A stretch of DNA of 64,000 bases. Source: Halomonas sp. DQ26W (lineage in GTDB: Bacteria > Pseudomonadota > Gammaproteobacteria > Pseudomonadales > Halomonadaceae). Numbering within the stretch: the first letter of the stretch is position 1; each line of letters starts with the position of its first letter. The translations under genes and the position numbers were made by a program. The stretch is taken from the NCBI RefSeq assembly GCF_003339685.1, contig NZ_QPKI01000016.1, positions 1-64,000 on the forward strand, in the 5' to 3' direction. The notes under the pieces are model-generated. The model saw only the letters and a program-made list of their open reading frames with translations. It ran no database searches and was not told the origin of the DNA. Below are positions 47,965-58,523 of this stretch, in pieces.

Positions 47965-48061
47965 TCCCGAGGCCGGTTGCCCCTTCCGGATCTTTCGATG
48001 CTGGCAGGTTTCGGAAGGGGGGATTACGCTTCCATTCATCGGATGCAAGGACATCACACAG

Positions 48062-48682
48062 ATGAGCAACGAGTTCGAGATTCAAAACGCCGGCGGCTTG
48101 GTGCCGATGGTGGTAGAGCAGAGCGCGCGCGGTGAGCGGGCCTACGACATCTACTCTCGCCTGCTGAAGGAGCGTGTGATCTTCCTGGTGGGGCCGGTTG
48201 AAGATCATATGGCCAACCTGGTGGTGGCACAGATGCTTTTCCTCGAGTCCGAGAATCCGGACAAGGACATTCATCTCTATATCAATTCACCGGGCGGGGC
48301 GGTCACCGCCGGCATGGCAATCTACGACACCATGCAGTTCATCAAGCCGGATGTGTCCACGGTCTGTATTGGCCAGGCGGCCAGCATGGGCGCTCTGCTG
48401 CTGGCTGCCGGTGCGGCTGGCAAGCGCTACTGCCTGGGCAATTCACGGGTGATGATCCACCAGCCGCTGGGTGGCTACCAGGGGCAGGCCTCCGATATCG
48501 AGATTCATACTCGTGAGATACTCGGCATCCGCGACAAGCTCAACCGGATTCTTGCGCACCACACCGGCCAGGATTTCGAGACGATTGCGCGTGATACCGA
48601 TCGCGACAATTTCATGGATGGCAGTCAAGCGGCCGAATATGGTCTGATCGATGCTGTGCTGGATAAGCGGCCCGCATCCTGA
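48062..48682 (+). CDS. clpP: ATP-dependent Clp protease proteolytic subunit
   Basis: The 206-residue serine protease has the nucleophile Ser109 in [11 protein letters not shown], His134 in MIHQPLGG and the Asp in TDRDNF. The short N-terminal stretch before LVPMVVEQ is the expected propeptide. It assembles into a 14-mer that works with ClpX and ClpA. The ATG at 48062 is 97 bases after tig, and clpX starts 75 bases downstream. Confidence 0.98.
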   Translation: MSNEFEIQNAGGLVPMVVEQSARGERAYDIYSRLLKERVIFLVGPVEDHMANLVVAQMLFLESENPDKDIHLYINSPGGAVTAGMAIYDTMQFIKPDVSTVCIGQAASMGALLLAAGAAGKRYCLGNSRVMIHQPLGGYQGQASDIEIHTREILGIRDKLNRILAHHTGQDFETIARDTDRDNFMDGSQAAEYGLIDAVLDKRPAS

Positions 48683-48757
48683 TAGCGTGATTCGATACAC
48701 GCCCTTAACACGTGACAACCGGCGGCTTCAGGCCGCCGAAGCGACAGAGGTACGCGA

Positions 48758-50035
48758 ATGGCCGACGGCAAAGGCAAGGACGAGGGTGGCAAGTTGCTGT
48801 ACTGCTCGTTCTGTGGCAAGAACCAGAATGAAGTACGCAAGCTGATTGCAGGCCCGTCCGTGTATATCTGCGACGAGTGTGTCGATCTCTGTAACGACAT
48901 CATTCGCGAAGAAGTTCTCGATGCCGACGCCGAGAGCGATGAGGAGCGGCTGCCCGTTCCCCGCGAGATTCGTCGCACCCTGGACGATTACGTCATCGGC
49001 CAGGACCGCGCCAAGACGGTGCTGTCCGTAGCCGTCTACAATCACTACAAGCGCCTTCGTGCCGGGGTGAAGGGCGATGATGTGGAATTGGGAAAATCCA
49101 ATATCCTGCTCATCGGTCCCACCGGTAGTGGCAAGACCCTGCTGGCGGAAACCATGGCGCGGCTGCTCAATGTGCCGTTCACCATCGCTGACGCCACCAC
49201 GCTTACCGAGGCGGGTTACGTCGGCGAGGACGTCGAAAACATCATCCAGAAGCTGCTGCAGAAGTGCGACTACGACGTGGAAAAGGCCCAGCGAGGCATC
49301 GTCTACATCGACGAGATCGACAAGATCTCGCGCAAATCGGACAACCCCTCCATCACCCGGGATGTATCGGGCGAGGGCGTGCAGCAGGCGCTGCTGAAGC
49401 TGATTGAGGGCACGACTGCCTCCGTTCCGCCCCAAGGTGGCCGCAAGCATCCTCAGCAGGAGTTCCTGCAGGTCGATACCGGTAATATCTTGTTCATCGT
49501 CGGCGGCGCATTTGCCGGCCTGGACAAAGTGATCCGCGATCGCGCCGAGAAGGGTGGTATCGGTTTCAATGCCACGGTGAAGAGCAAGGATGAGGCGAAA
49601 GGTGTTGGCGCCCTGCTCGCCGATGTCGAGCCGGAAGATCTGGTCAAGTTCGGCCTCATCCCCGAGTTCGTAGGGCGGCTGCCGGTTATTGCCACCTTGA
49701 CCGAGCTGAGTGAGGATGCGCTGATCCAGATCCTCACCGAGCCTAAGAACTCGCTGGTCAAGCAGTATGCGCGACTGTTCGACATGGAAGGGGTGGAGCT
49801 GGAATTCCGTGAGGATGCCCTGCGTGCCGTGGCAGTGAAGGCCATGACCCGAAAGACGGGTGCCCGGGGGCTGCGCTCCATACTTGAGTCGGTACTGCTG
49901 GACACCATGTATGAGATACCCTCCATGGAAGGGGTGACCAAGGTGGTGATAGATGCCACGGTCATTGCTGGTGAGAGTGAGCCGCTGCTGATCTATTCGC
50001 AGCAGGACCAGCGGGTCGACGGCACCGACGGCTGA
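48758..50035 (+). CDS. clpX: ATP-dependent Clp protease ATPase subunit ClpX
   Basis: The 425-residue unfoldase has the N-terminal zinc-binding domain (Cys16, Cys19, Cys38, Cys41). The AAA+ Walker A is GPTGSGKT at 120-127, and Walker B is VYIDEIDK near 185. The IGF-type ClpP-docking loop is present as IGFN near 268, and the sensor-2 arginine is in [10 protein letters not shown]. It recognises tagged substrates and feeds them to ClpP. A strong terminator follows. Confidence 0.98.
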   Translation: MADGKGKDEGGKLLYCSFCGKNQNEVRKLIAGPSVYICDECVDLCNDIIREEVLDADAESDEERLPVPREIRRTLDDYVIGQDRAKTVLSVAVYNHYKRLRAGVKGDDVELGKSNILLIGPTGSGKTLLAETMARLLNVPFTIADATTLTEAGYVGEDVENIIQKLLQKCDYDVEKAQRGIVYIDEIDKISRKSDNPSITRDVSGEGVQQALLKLIEGTTASVPPQGGRKHPQQEFLQVDTGNILFIVGGAFAGLDKVIRDRAEKGGIGFNATVKSKDEAKGVGALLADVEPEDLVKFGLIPEFVGRLPVIATLTELSEDALIQILTEPKNSLVKQYARLFDMEGVELEFREDALRAVAVKAMTRKTGARGLRSILESVLLDTMYEIPSMEGVTKVVIDATVIAGESEPLLIYSQQDQRVDGTDG

Positions 50036-50072
50036 TGTGCGGCGGGTTCTCCCGACGATGCTCATGCCAGTG

Positions 50073-50098
50073 CAAGGGGTCGCCTGAGCGACCCCTTT
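50073..50098 (+). terminator. Intrinsic terminator after clpX
   Basis: AAGGGGTCGC and GCGACCCCTT pair around CTGA and are followed by TTCC. It ends the tig-clpP-clpX transcript before the lon promoter. Confidence 0.88.
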
Positions 50099-50122
50099 TC
50101 CTGTCTGTTCCCCGCTCTTTCC

Positions 50123-50150
50123 CTTGCAATGGGGGCGTTGCGCCCCCATT
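50123..50150 (+). promoter_or_regulatory. Sigma-32-like heat-shock promoter of lon
   Basis: CTTGCAA is followed after 13 bases by CCCCCATT, close to the heat-shock consensus CTTGAA-N13-17-CCCCAT. The interval contains a 10-base inverted repeat, AATGGGGGCG (50128-50137) with CGCCCCCATT (50141-50150). The E. coli lon promoter, as I recall it, has the same build, with a G-run between boxes pairing with the CCCC of the -10. The start of lon is 41 bases downstream. Confidence 0.7.
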
Positions 50151-50190
50151 CCCTTCCGTATCCACCCGATTCGTTTGAGGAACGTCTGCG

Positions 50191-52590
50191 ATGCAGCAGA
50201 ACGCCGATCAGACCCTGAGTCTGCCCCTCCTTCCACTGCGCGATGTCGTTGTCTATCCGCAGATGGTGATACCGCTGTTCGTTGGACGGGAGAAATCCAT
50301 CCAGGCACTGGATGCAGCCATGGCGGCCGACAAGCGTGTTCTGCTTGTTGCCCAGCGCGAAGCCGGCCAGGATGATCCTGGCACTGAGGATCTCTTCGAT
50401 ATCGGCACTATCGCCGAGATCATGCAGCTCCTCAAGTTGCCCGACGGCACCGTCAAGGTGCTGATCGAGGGTACCTCCCGTGCCGATCTCCGTGAGGTGC
50501 ACCATACCGATAAGGGCTACAGCCTGGCGGAGGCCGTTATGCGTGACAGCGAGCCGCTCTCGGAGCGTGAGCAGGAGGCCCTGGTACGGGTGCTGCTCAA
50601 CCAGTTCGAGCAGTACGTCAAGCTTTCCAAGAAGGTCCCCAACGAGGTGCTCAACTCGCTGTCCGGGATCGAGGATCCGAGTCGCCTGGTCGATACCATC
50701 TGTGCTCATCTGTCGCTGAAGATCGGCGACAAGCAGCAACTGCTGGAAATGGACCGGGTTCGTGACCGCATCGAACACCTGATGGCGCTGATTGAGTCGG
50801 AAATCGACCTGCTGCAGGTCGAGAAGCGCATCCGCTCCCGGGTCAAGGATCAGATGGAGAAATCCCAGCGCGAGTACTATCTCAATGAGCAGATGAAGGC
50901 CATCCAGAAGGAGATGGGCGAGCTCGAGAACGTGCCCAACGAGGCCGAAAAGTACGAGGCGGCCATCGATGAGGCGGGCATGCCCCAGGACGCCCGCGAG
51001 AAGGCGCTGCAGGAGTTGGGCAAGCTCAAGATGATGTCCTCCAACTCGGCAGAGGCCACGGTGGTGCGCTCCTATCTCGATTGGCTGGTTGCCGTGCCCT
51101 GGAAGAAGCGTACTCGGGTCAAGCATGATCTGGTGCATGCTCACAAGGTGCTGGACGAAGACCACTATGGCCTGGACGAGGTGAAGGAACGCATTCTTGA
51201 ATATCTCGCCGTACAGAAGCGGGTCAAGAAGCTCAAGGGCCCGGTGCTCTGCCTGGTCGGTCCGCCCGGGGTGGGCAAGACCTCGCTGGGGCAGTCGATC
51301 GCCCGTGCCACCAACCGCAAGTACGTGCGACTGGCACTGGGTGGTGTGCGTGACGAGTCCGAAATTCGCGGCCACCGTCGTACCTACATTGGCTCGCTGC
51401 CGGGCAAGATGGTCCAGCGCATGAGCAAGGCCGGCGTTAGAAACCCGCTGTTCCTGTTGGACGAAGTCGACAAGATCGGCATGGATCATCGTGGTGATCC
51501 ATCATCCGCCCTGCTTGAGGTGCTCGATCCTGAGCAGAACGACAAGTTCAACGATCACTACCTCGAGCTAGACTACGATCTTTCCGATGTGATGTTCATC
51601 TGTACTGCCAACTCCATGAACATCCCGGGCCCGCTACTGGACCGCATGGAGATCATACGTCTGCCTGGCTACACCGAGGACGAGAAACTCGCCATCGCGC
51701 GTCGCTACCTGGTTGCCAAGCAGCTCAAGGCCAATGGCTTCAAGGAGGGCGAGCTCAGTTTTGCTGACGACGCGCTGCTCGAGCTGATTCGCTACTTTTC
51801 TCGCGAGGCTGGCGTGCGCGAGCTGGAGCGACAGATTGCCAAGGTGTGCCGTAAAGTGCTGCGTGAAAGGCTAGAGCAGCAGGGCCAGGGGGCTCATGTG
51901 ACGCTGAGCGCGGCCGATATCGAGCAGTATGCGGGTGTACGCCGCTACAGCTATGGTCTTGCCGACAAGGAGGACCAGGTGGGGCGAGTCACTGGCCTGG
52001 CTTGGACATCGGTCGGCGGGGAGCTGTTGAATATTGAGTCAGTGGTTACCCCGGGCAAGGGGCGCATCAACAAGACTGGATCGCTGGGTGATGTGATGAA
52101 GGAGTCGGTGAGTGCCGCTCACACCGTCGTGCGTGCCCGTGCCGATGCATTGGGTATCGACCCGGAGCGCTTCGAGAAGGAGGATCTCCACATCCACGTT
52201 CCCGAGGGTGCCACCCCCAAGGATGGCCCGAGTGCCGGCATTGCCATGGTGACCGCGATGGTGTCCGCCTATACTGCGCGACCAATCCGTTGCGACCTGG
52301 CGATGACGGGAGAGGTCAACCTGCGGGGCGAGGTGATGCCGATTGGCGGGTTGAAGGAGAAATTGCTGGCTGCGCGGCGCGGTGGTATAAAGATCGTGCT
52401 CATTCCGGAAGAGAATCGACGGGATCTCAAAGAGGTGCCGGATAATATCAAGGATGCACTGGATATCCGGCCCGTCCGCTGGATCGATGAGGTGCTTGAG
52501 GCGGCTCTGGCTGAAAGGTCTGGCCCTGAAAGTGATGATTCCCGAACGGATGATTCTGCATCATCCACCTCAATGATCAGCACGCATTAA
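50191..52590 (+). CDS. lon: ATP-dependent protease Lon
   Basis: The 799-residue protease has the N-terminal substrate domain ([20 protein letters not shown]), Walker A GPPGVGKT near 357 and the Walker B region [14 protein letters not shown] [11 protein letters not shown] near 428. The catalytic Ser is in [10 protein letters not shown] near 680 and the Lys in [12 protein letters not shown] near 720. It degrades damaged and regulatory proteins. It has its own heat-shock-like promoter and ends with a long stem-loop. The stop is preceded by a polar Ser/Asp-rich tail. Confidence 0.98.
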   Translation: MQQNADQTLSLPLLPLRDVVVYPQMVIPLFVGREKSIQALDAAMAADKRVLLVAQREAGQDDPGTEDLFDIGTIAEIMQLLKLPDGTVKVLIEGTSRADLREVHHTDKGYSLAEAVMRDSEPLSEREQEALVRVLLNQFEQYVKLSKKVPNEVLNSLSGIEDPSRLVDTICAHLSLKIGDKQQLLEMDRVRDRIEHLMALIESEIDLLQVEKRIRSRVKDQMEKSQREYYLNEQMKAIQKEMGELENVPNEAEKYEAAIDEAGMPQDAREKALQELGKLKMMSSNSAEATVVRSYLDWLVAVPWKKRTRVKHDLVHAHKVLDEDHYGLDEVKERILEYLAVQKRVKKLKGPVLCLVGPPGVGKTSLGQSIARATNRKYVRLALGGVRDESEIRGHRRTYIGSLPGKMVQRMSKAGVRNPLFLLDEVDKIGMDHRGDPSSALLEVLDPEQNDKFNDHYLELDYDLSDVMFICTANSMNIPGPLLDRMEIIRLPGYTEDEKLAIARRYLVAKQLKANGFKEGELSFADDALLELIRYFSREAGVRELERQIAKVCRKVLRERLEQQGQGAHVTLSAADIEQYAGVRRYSYGLADKEDQVGRVTGLAWTSVGGELLNIESVVTPGKGRINKTGSLGDVMKESVSAAHTVVRARADALGIDPERFEKEDLHIHVPEGATPKDGPSAGIAMVTAMVSAYTARPIRCDLAMTGEVNLRGEVMPIGGLKEKLLAARRGGIKIVLIPEENRRDLKEVPDNIKDALDIRPVRWIDEVLEAALAERSGPESDDSRTDDSASSTSMISTH

Positions 52591-52600
52591 CGATATTTTT

Positions 52601-52634
52601 GCGTCATGCCGGGACAAAAATCCCGGTATGACGC
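52601..52634 (+). terminator. Stem-loop terminator after lon
   Basis: GCGTCATGCCGGGA and TCCCGGTATGACGC pair over 14 bases with one G-T pair around CAAAAA. It is only weakly followed by T (GGTTT), so it may act as a partial terminator or mRNA stabiliser. Confidence 0.75.
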
Positions 52635-52654
52635 GGTTTGGCGCCGTAAGTTAC

Positions 52655-52684
52655 TTGACACGTCTTTTGCTGCATTGCTATAAA
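52655..52684 (+). promoter_or_regulatory. Sigma-70 promoter of hupB
   Basis: A perfect -35 TTGACA and a -10 TATAAA are 18 bases apart, about 80 bases before the hupB start codon. Confidence 0.85.
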
Positions 52685-52765
52685 CTGCTGCCATGCTGTG
52701 ATCGTGTTGCCAGGCGAAAGGTGCGCCGATTAGAGCCATTTACTGAAACAGTCAAGGGGTGAAGT

Positions 52766-53038
52766 GTGAACAAATCCGAGCTGATCGAAGCCATCGCCGC
52801 GTCTGCCGATATTCCCAAGGCCGCCGCGACTCGTGCATTGGATGCCATGGTCGACACCGTCACAGAAAGTCTGAAGAGCGGTGAGACCGTCTCGCTGGTG
52901 GGCTTTGGTACTTTTTCCGTTAAGGAGCGCGCCGCCCGGACCGGGCGTAATCCTCAGACCGGCGAGCCGATCCAGATCAGCGCAGCCAAGGTGCCGAATT
53001 TCAAGGCCGGCAAGGCGCTCAAGGACTCTGTGAACTGA
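52766..53038 (+). CDS. hupB: DNA-binding protein HU-beta
   Basis: A 90-residue histone-like protein that bends and compacts DNA. It starts with GTG (AAGGGGTGAA upstream) and reads [20 protein letters not shown]. The DNA-binding arm contains [12 protein letters not shown] with the intercalating Pro at about 63. It stands between lon and ppiD, as in E. coli, with its own promoter and terminator. Confidence 0.98.
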   Translation: MNKSELIEAIAASADIPKAAATRALDAMVDTVTESLKSGETVSLVGFGTFSVKERAARTGRNPQTGEPIQISAAKVPNFKAGKALKDSVN

Positions 53039-53103
53039 GTCAGCGGCATATTTGCGCCGCAGGTCGTCGGCTCACGCAGGCCATCATCGGCAGCAAAAAA
53101 ACA

Positions 53104-53133
53104 GGCGCATCGCCATCGCGATGCGCCTTCTTT
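53104..53133 (+). terminator. Intrinsic terminator after hupB
   Basis: GGCGCATCGC and GCGATGCGCC pair around CATC, followed by TTCTTT. An A-run (AAAAAAA) lies before the stem. Confidence 0.92.
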
Positions 53134-53234
53134 ATGGGCTGACTATTTGCCGCTGGCGGGGCCATGGTGGGATTGCCTCTGTCACCGTATAATGTGGCGC
53201 GTCAGCCAGCCAACAATCATCATCCGAGGCCTCC

Positions 53235-55052
53235 ATGCTGCAAAGTATACGTGACCGCTCCAGAAGTTGGGGTGCGAAGATCATCGTCGGCGCCGTGGTC
53301 GTGACCATGGCCCTGTTCGGGGTCGAGTCCCTGGTGGGGCTGCTTGGTGGAAGCGGCGACGAGGTAGCCAAGGTCAATGGCCAGTCGATTACCCGTCAAG
53401 AACTCGAGATGGAGGTTCAGCGGGCCATCCGCTCGGGCCAGGTGCCACCTGAGCAGGAGAGGGCGTTGCGCGGACAGGTTCTCGATGAACTGATCGGCGA
53501 ACGGCTGCTGACGGCTTTCGCCGAACATGGCGGCATGCATCTCTCCGATGAGCAACTCGATCAGGTAATCGTCACGCTGCCGGAATTCCAGAACCAGAAT
53601 GGACGCTTCGATGCCGACCTGTTCCGCAACCGCCTGGCCAGTTCCGGTTTCACGCCGACATCGTTTCGCGCCGCACTACGGGTAGATCTCAAGCGGCAGC
53701 AGCTTCAGCAAGGCCTCGTCATGAGTGACTTTTCGCTGGAAAGCGAGCAGCAAACCCTGGCGGCACTGCAGCGTCAGGTTCGCAGCTTTCGCTACCATGT
53801 GCTGAGCGCCGACGACCTGGCCGAGCCCGTAGAGGTTACCGAGCACGACCTGCTTGCCTACTACGATGAGAATGCCGATCGCTACCGGCGTCCCGAGCAG
53901 GTTCGGCTTGAATATGTCGTTATCGACCGGCAGGAGATGGCCGATGCCATCGAGATCTCCGACGAGGAGGTTCGCCGCGCCTGGGGAGCGCGTAGCCGCG
54001 ATGTCGACCGGCGCGTGTCTCATATCATGGTTGGCTTCAATGCAGAGCGTAGCCGTGCGGAAGCCGTTTCACACCTGGAGAGCGTCCGATCCCGGCTCGC
54101 CGAGGGTGAGGATTTTTCCGCCCTGGCGCTTCAGTATTCAGACGATCCGACGACCGCCGAACAAGGAGGTGATCTTGGCATGATCAGTCGTGGCTTCTTC
54201 GGCGATGCGTTCGACGAGGCCGCCTTTGCGCTCGATCCCGGTCAAGTATCTGATATTGTCGAGACTAGCAGCGGCCTGCATCTTCTGAAGGTGACTGAGC
54301 TTGATCAGCCGCCGCTTGAAGAGATGCGTGAAGAGGTCGAGCGCGAGCTGGCGCTGGCCGAGGTCAGCGATACCTTTAATCGCCAGGTGCAGACCCTGAT
54401 CGATGAAAGTTTTGCTGCCGACGACCTGGCCAGCGTGGCCGATCAGCTCGAGCTTGACCTGTACCAGAGCGACTGGGTCGCCCGGGATGGTGTGTCGGGC
54501 GTGCTCTCCGAGCCGGGCGTTATGCAGCAAGCCTTCAGTGACGATGTCCTGGTGGAGGGCTTCAATAGCGAGGTGATCGAACTGGATGAGGATCGCAGGA
54601 TGGTGTTGCGGATCACTGATCACCGCGAGCCCACTGTGCTTCCGCTCGATGAGGTCCGCGATCGGATAATGCAGGCGGTTGAGCTTCGCAAGCAGCGCGA
54701 GGCGCTGCTCGAGGTGGCGCGCACCCAAGTGGAACTACTGCAGGAAAGCGAGGCGTTGGATATCGACTGGCGACATGTCGAGAGTGCCGTGCGGCAGCAG
54801 GATAATGTTCCGCGTTCGGTACTGCAGGCGGCATTCCGGCTTCCCCATCCTGGGGATGAAGAAACCGTCTACGGTCAGGCCACCGACGAGGATCGAGTGG
54901 TCCTCATTGCCCTGGAGCGTGTCGAGCAGGGTGAAGTGGATGCCCAGGTGGAGACCTTCGTGGCGCGCATGACTGAGCAACTGCGTGGACAGGCTGCGAT
55001 TCAGGGGCTCCAGTCCTATCTGCGAGAGACCGCCGATATCGATCGCCGCTGA
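53235..55052 (+). CDS. ppiD: Periplasmic folding chaperone PpiD
   Basis: The 605-residue protein is anchored by one N-terminal helix (about 13-36, AKIIVGAVVVTMALFGVESL) and projects into the periplasm. A SurA-N type chaperone region precedes the parvulin domain at about 255-355 (VSHIMVGFNAERSRAEA, GGDLGMISRGFF). It helps proteins leaving the Sec translocon. It is monocistronic between hupB and a strong terminator. Confidence 0.95.
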   Translation: MLQSIRDRSRSWGAKIIVGAVVVTMALFGVESLVGLLGGSGDEVAKVNGQSITRQELEMEVQRAIRSGQVPPEQERALRGQVLDELIGERLLTAFAEHGGMHLSDEQLDQVIVTLPEFQNQNGRFDADLFRNRLASSGFTPTSFRAALRVDLKRQQLQQGLVMSDFSLESEQQTLAALQRQVRSFRYHVLSADDLAEPVEVTEHDLLAYYDENADRYRRPEQVRLEYVVIDRQEMADAIEISDEEVRRAWGARSRDVDRRVSHIMVGFNAERSRAEAVSHLESVRSRLAEGEDFSALALQYSDDPTTAEQGGDLGMISRGFFGDAFDEAAFALDPGQVSDIVETSSGLHLLKVTELDQPPLEEMREEVERELALAEVSDTFNRQVQTLIDESFAADDLASVADQLELDLYQSDWVARDGVSGVLSEPGVMQQAFSDDVLVEGFNSEVIELDEDRRMVLRITDHREPTVLPLDEVRDRIMQAVELRKQREALLEVARTQVELLQESEALDIDWRHVESAVRQQDNVPRSVLQAAFRLPHPGDEETVYGQATDEDRVVLIALERVEQGEVDAQVETFVARMTEQLRGQAAIQGLQSYLRETADIDRR

Positions 55053-55070
55053 TACCAAGGTGGGATCGGC

Positions 55071-55103
55071 AAACAGGAGGCACAGTGTGCCTCCTGTTTT
55101 TTT
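55071..55103 (+). terminator. Intrinsic terminator after ppiD
   Basis: AAACAGGAGGCA and TGCCTCCTGTTT pair around CAGTG and run into a seven-T tract. The rest of the 55053-55281 gap is AT-rich and has no gene I can support. Confidence 0.95.
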
Positions 55104-55281
55104 GGTTCATCGAAATTATACCGTTATCATGATTGCTCGTTCAATACAGGTAACTGACAAGGTGCTTGTCAACGCTGCATGCGTGATGGTGCTCTAAGCG
55201 TTACTGTATGACATAAAGGAAAATCTACAACCGTGGCGATGGCGCTGCCAGGCTGGAGTCGAGTATGTGGCTGCCTGGGGC

Positions 55282-56040
55282 TCAGAAATCGATTCGTTGC
55301 AGGGTGGGGCGGCCGACGTTCTTGATGACCACTTCCCAGCCCTGGCCGGGCCGCCAGTCGCCCAGCACGACGCGCTGGGCGGGTGTGCCGTCGATGTCGA
55401 GATCATGCACCGCCGGGCGGTGGGTGTGGCCATGGATCAGGGTCGTGACGCCATGGTCGCGCATCGTCTGGACGACTTCGTCGGGGGTCACGTCCATGAT
55501 GTCATCGGCCTTGTTGGAAGTGGCCTCGCCCGACTGCTGGCGTAGCGAGGCCGCCAGTGTGATACGGTCGGTAATCGGCATGGCCAGTACCTGCTGCTGC
55601 CATTCGGGCTGCCGTGCCTGGGCGCGGAAAGCCATGTAGGCCTCGTCCCGGGTGCAGAGGCTATCGCCATGCATCAGCAGTATTGGCGCGTCGTGGAAGA
55701 CGACCAGAGCAGGGTCGGCCAACAGCTTCGCGCCGGCAGCGGTGGCGAAGCGCTGGCCGAGCAGGAAGTCACGATTGCCGTGCATCAGGTAGATGGCTGT
55801 ACCATCGTCTGCGAGTTGGTGCAGGGCGGTGGCGATATCCACGGCGAGTGCTGCATTGCCGCTGGTATCGACATCGACCAGGTCGAGTAGGTCGTCACCG
55901 ACCCAGGCCTCGAAGAAATCGCCGAGTATGTAGAGCGCATCTGCCCCCTGGGCCCGTGTCTGGAGCCAGCCGAGAAAGCTGTCGGTCACCTCGGGGGCTT
56001 CAGGGTGCAGATGCAGGTCGGAAACTATCAGTGTGGTCAT
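55282..56040 (-). CDS. lpxH: UDP-2,3-diacylglucosamine diphosphatase
   Basis: Cleaves UDP-2,3-diacylglucosamine to lipid X in lipid A synthesis. The 252-residue calcineurin-like phosphoesterase has the metal motifs DLHL (8-11), GDFFEAWVGDD near 40-50, HGNRDF near 86-91, MHGDSLC near 123-129 and HGHTHRP near 203-209. It lies downstream of ppiB on the same strand with a 79-base gap, an order also seen in E. coli (ppiB-lpxH). Confidence 0.96.
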   Translation of the reverse strand: MTTLIVSDLHLHPEAPEVTDSFLGWLQTRAQGADALYILGDFFEAWVGDDLLDLVDVDTSGNAALAVDIATALHQLADDGTAIYLMHGNRDFLLGQRFATAAGAKLLADPALVVFHDAPILLMHGDSLCTRDEAYMAFRAQARQPEWQQQVLAMPITDRITLAASLRQQSGEATSNKADDIMDVTPDEVVQTMRDHGVTTLIHGHTHRPAVHDLDIDGTPAQRVVLGDWRPGQGWEVVIKNVGRPTLQRIDF

Positions 56041-56119
56041 GGGCCGTCTCGCAGGGCTGAATCATGAGGGGCCAGCGCAATACGGCCGAACTGGGCAGTC
56101 TTGTTGCGCTTCGATCCTG

Positions 56120-56629
56120 TCAGGTATCGGCAGGGCCATCCTTCATGTAGGCACGCTGGATGATCACATCCTCGGCCGGGACATCGGCATGCATGCCGCG
56201 TCGGCTGGTTCCCATGGCGGTGATCTTCTCGACCACGTCCATGCCTTCGACCACCTCACCGAAGACGCAATAGCCCCAGCCCTGGATGTTCTTGCCGCTG
56301 TGGTTGAGGAAGTCATTATCGGCCACGTTGATGAAGAATTGCGCCGTGGCAGAGTGGGGGTCCTGGGTGCGCGCCATGGCCAGGGTGCCGATGGTATTCT
56401 TGAGGCCGTTATCGGCTTCGTTCTCGACCGGCTCGCGGGTTGGTTTCTGATTGAACTCCTGGTCGAAGCCGCCGCCCTGTACCATGAAACCAGGGATCAC
56501 CCGATGAAACAGTGTGCCGTCGAAATGGCCGTCGTGAACGTACTGCTCGAAATTGGCGGCGGTTTTCGGGGCTTTGTCGTGATTCACGGCGACCGTGATA
56601 TCACCGAGGTTGGTCTCTAGAACGATCAT
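56120..56629 (-). CDS. ppiB: Cytoplasmic peptidyl-prolyl cis-trans isomerase B
   Basis: The 169-residue cyclophilin has the active-site stretch [16 protein letters not shown] (about 41-56), [13 protein letters not shown] and [16 protein letters not shown]. There is no signal peptide, so it is the cytoplasmic form. AGGAAAAAGCG precedes the ATG. It is divergent from glnS, sharing a 180-base promoter region. Confidence 0.96.
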   Translation of the reverse strand: MIVLETNLGDITVAVNHDKAPKTAANFEQYVHDGHFDGTLFHRVIPGFMVQGGGFDQEFNQKPTREPVENEADNGLKNTIGTLAMARTQDPHSATAQFFINVADNDFLNHSGKNIQGWGYCVFGEVVEGMDVVEKITAMGTSRRGMHADVPAEDVIIQRAYMKDGPADT

Positions 56630-56698
56630 CGCTTTTTCCTGTGAGCTGTGACTTGGGCAATAGCAGGCGCGCCTTGGCGCCGTGCAGGGGCGTGGCGC

Positions 56699-56704
56699 TA
56701 TAAT
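56699..56704 (+). promoter_or_regulatory. glnS promoter -10 element
   Basis: TATAAT lies about 105 bases before the glnS start in the divergent ppiB-glnS region. The best -35, TTGGCG at 56674-56679, is 19 bases upstream, so only the -10 is convincing. Confidence 0.5.
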
Positions 56705-56809
56705 AGCGGTTTTGCATCGATGCGCGAAGCGCGTCGGGTTGTTCCTTTCTCCAAGACAGCCCCACGAACGGGCTTCGCGCCCATTCAACCAGAGGTTTAC
56801 CGCATCAAC

Positions 56810-58522
56810 ATGTCCACCGATACCGCCAGCGCGCCGAATTTCATCCGCAACCAGATCCGCGACGAGATCGAAGCCGGCAAGGCCGACAGGGTCGTGACTC
56901 GCTTTCCGCCGGAGCCCAACGGCTTTTTGCACGTGGGTCATGCCAAGTCGATCTGTCTCAATTTCGGCCTGGCCGAGCAGTTCGGTGGCGATTGTCATCT
57001 GCGCTTCGACGATACCAATCCGGCCAAGGAGGAGCAGGCCTATATCGATGCCATCAAGGAGGACGTGGCCTGGCTGGGTTTCCAGTGGGCGGGCGAGGTG
57101 CGCTATGCCTCCGACTACTTCGACCAGCTCTATGCCTGGGCTCAGCACCTGATTCGCGAGGGCAAGGCCTATGTGGACGATCTCTCCCCCGAAGAGATCC
57201 GCGAGTATCGCGGCAGCCTGACTGAGCCCGGCAGGCCGAGCCCCTACTGCTCGCGCAGCGTGGAGGAGAACCTTGACCTGCTCGAGCGCATGCGTACCGG
57301 CGAGTTCGCCGAGGGCGAGAAGGTGCTGCGCGCTAGGATCGATATGGCCGCACCGAATATCAACCTGCGCGACCCGATCCTCTATCGCATTCGCCACGCC
57401 CATCACCACCAGACCGGCGACAAGTGGAAGATCTACCCCTCATACGACTTCACCCACGGCCAGTCGGATGCGCTCGAAGGCGTTACCCACTCCATCTGCA
57501 CCCTGGAGTTCGAGGATCATCGCCCGCTCTACGAGTGGTTCCTGGAGAACCTTCCGGTGCCGGCCAAGCCGCGCCAGATCGAGTTTGCCCGGCTCAACCT
57601 CAACTACACCCTGACCTCCAAGCGCAAGCTCAAGCTGCTGGTGGACGAGGGTATCGTCGACGGCTGGGACGACCCGCGAATGCCGACCATCTCCGGCATG
57701 CGTCGCCGCGGTTATACGCCGGGGTCGATCCGCAAGTTCTGCGACATGATCGGTGTGACCCGTGCCGACGGCGGCCTGGTGGACATTGCCATGCTCTATC
57801 ACGCCATTCGATCGGACCTCGAGGACAACGCCCCGCGTGCCATGTGCGTGCTCAAGCCGCTCAAGGTGGTGCTGACCAATGTGGCCAACGACCACGAAGA
57901 GGTCTTTGATGTGCCGGGCCACCCCGCTCGCGAGGACATGGGTGTGCGCCAGATTCCCTTCACCCGCGAGCTGTGGATCGACCAGGACGACTTCATGGAG
58001 GAGCCACCGAAGAAGTTCTTCCGGTTGGCACCGGGCCAAGAGGTGCGGCTGCGCAATTCCTATGTGATTCGCTGCGACGAGGTGGTGAAAGACGCTGCCG
58101 GCGCGATCACCGAGCTGCGCTGTTCGGTGGATCTCGACACCCTGGGCAAGAACCCGGAAGGGCGCAAGGTGAAGGGCGTGATTCACTGGGTCAGCGCTGT
58201 CCACGCGGTACCCATGGAGGTACGCCTCTACGACAACCTGTTCCAGGTCGAACAGCCCGACCGGGACAAGGACGCCGACTTCCTCGATCACCTCAATCCC
58301 GATTCCCTGCAGGTGCATCAGGCCATGGGCGAGCCGAGCCTGGCCGAGGCGCCGCCCGAGTCGCGCTTCCAGTTTGAGCGCGTCGGCTACTTCTGTGCCG
58401 ACCGCCACGCCTGTCGCGACGGCAAGCGCGTGTTCAATCGTACCGTCGGGCTGAAGGATGGCTGGGCCAAGGTTCAGAAGCAGGAAACCCGGAAAAAAGA
58501 GCAAGGACAGAAGAAGGGCTGA
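56810..58522 (+). CDS. glnS: Glutaminyl-tRNA synthetase
   Basis: Charges tRNA-Gln. The 570-residue class I enzyme has the HIGH-type motif [15 protein letters not shown] (about 33-47), the KMSKS counterpart LTSKRKL near 266-272 and the C-terminal anticodon-binding beta-barrels. The first ATG giving the family N-terminus is used. A Lys/Gln-rich tail ([17 protein letters not shown]) is extra. It is one base from cysS, forming a two-synthetase operon. Confidence 0.97.
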   Translation: MSTDTASAPNFIRNQIRDEIEAGKADRVVTRFPPEPNGFLHVGHAKSICLNFGLAEQFGGDCHLRFDDTNPAKEEQAYIDAIKEDVAWLGFQWAGEVRYASDYFDQLYAWAQHLIREGKAYVDDLSPEEIREYRGSLTEPGRPSPYCSRSVEENLDLLERMRTGEFAEGEKVLRARIDMAAPNINLRDPILYRIRHAHHHQTGDKWKIYPSYDFTHGQSDALEGVTHSICTLEFEDHRPLYEWFLENLPVPAKPRQIEFARLNLNYTLTSKRKLKLLVDEGIVDGWDDPRMPTISGMRRRGYTPGSIRKFCDMIGVTRADGGLVDIAMLYHAIRSDLEDNAPRAMCVLKPLKVVLTNVANDHEEVFDVPGHPAREDMGVRQIPFTRELWIDQDDFMEEPPKKFFRLAPGQEVRLRNSYVIRCDEVVKDAAGAITELRCSVDLDTLGKNPEGRKVKGVIHWVSAVHAVPMEVRLYDNLFQVEQPDRDKDADFLDHLNPDSLQVHQAMGEPSLAEAPPESRFQFERVGYFCADRHACRDGKRVFNRTVGLKDGWAKVQKQETRKKEQGQKKG

Positions 58523-58523
58523 C

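Noticed and set aside
50062..51489. A 475-codon open frame opposite the start of lon and the end of clpX
   Set aside because: It crosses a terminator and two well-defined genes on the plus strand. Long antisense frames are common at this GC content.
55131..55199. A 22-codon ORF in the gap after ppiD
   Set aside because: It has no ribosome site, follows a strong terminator and lies in AT-rich sequence where short frames are expected by chance.
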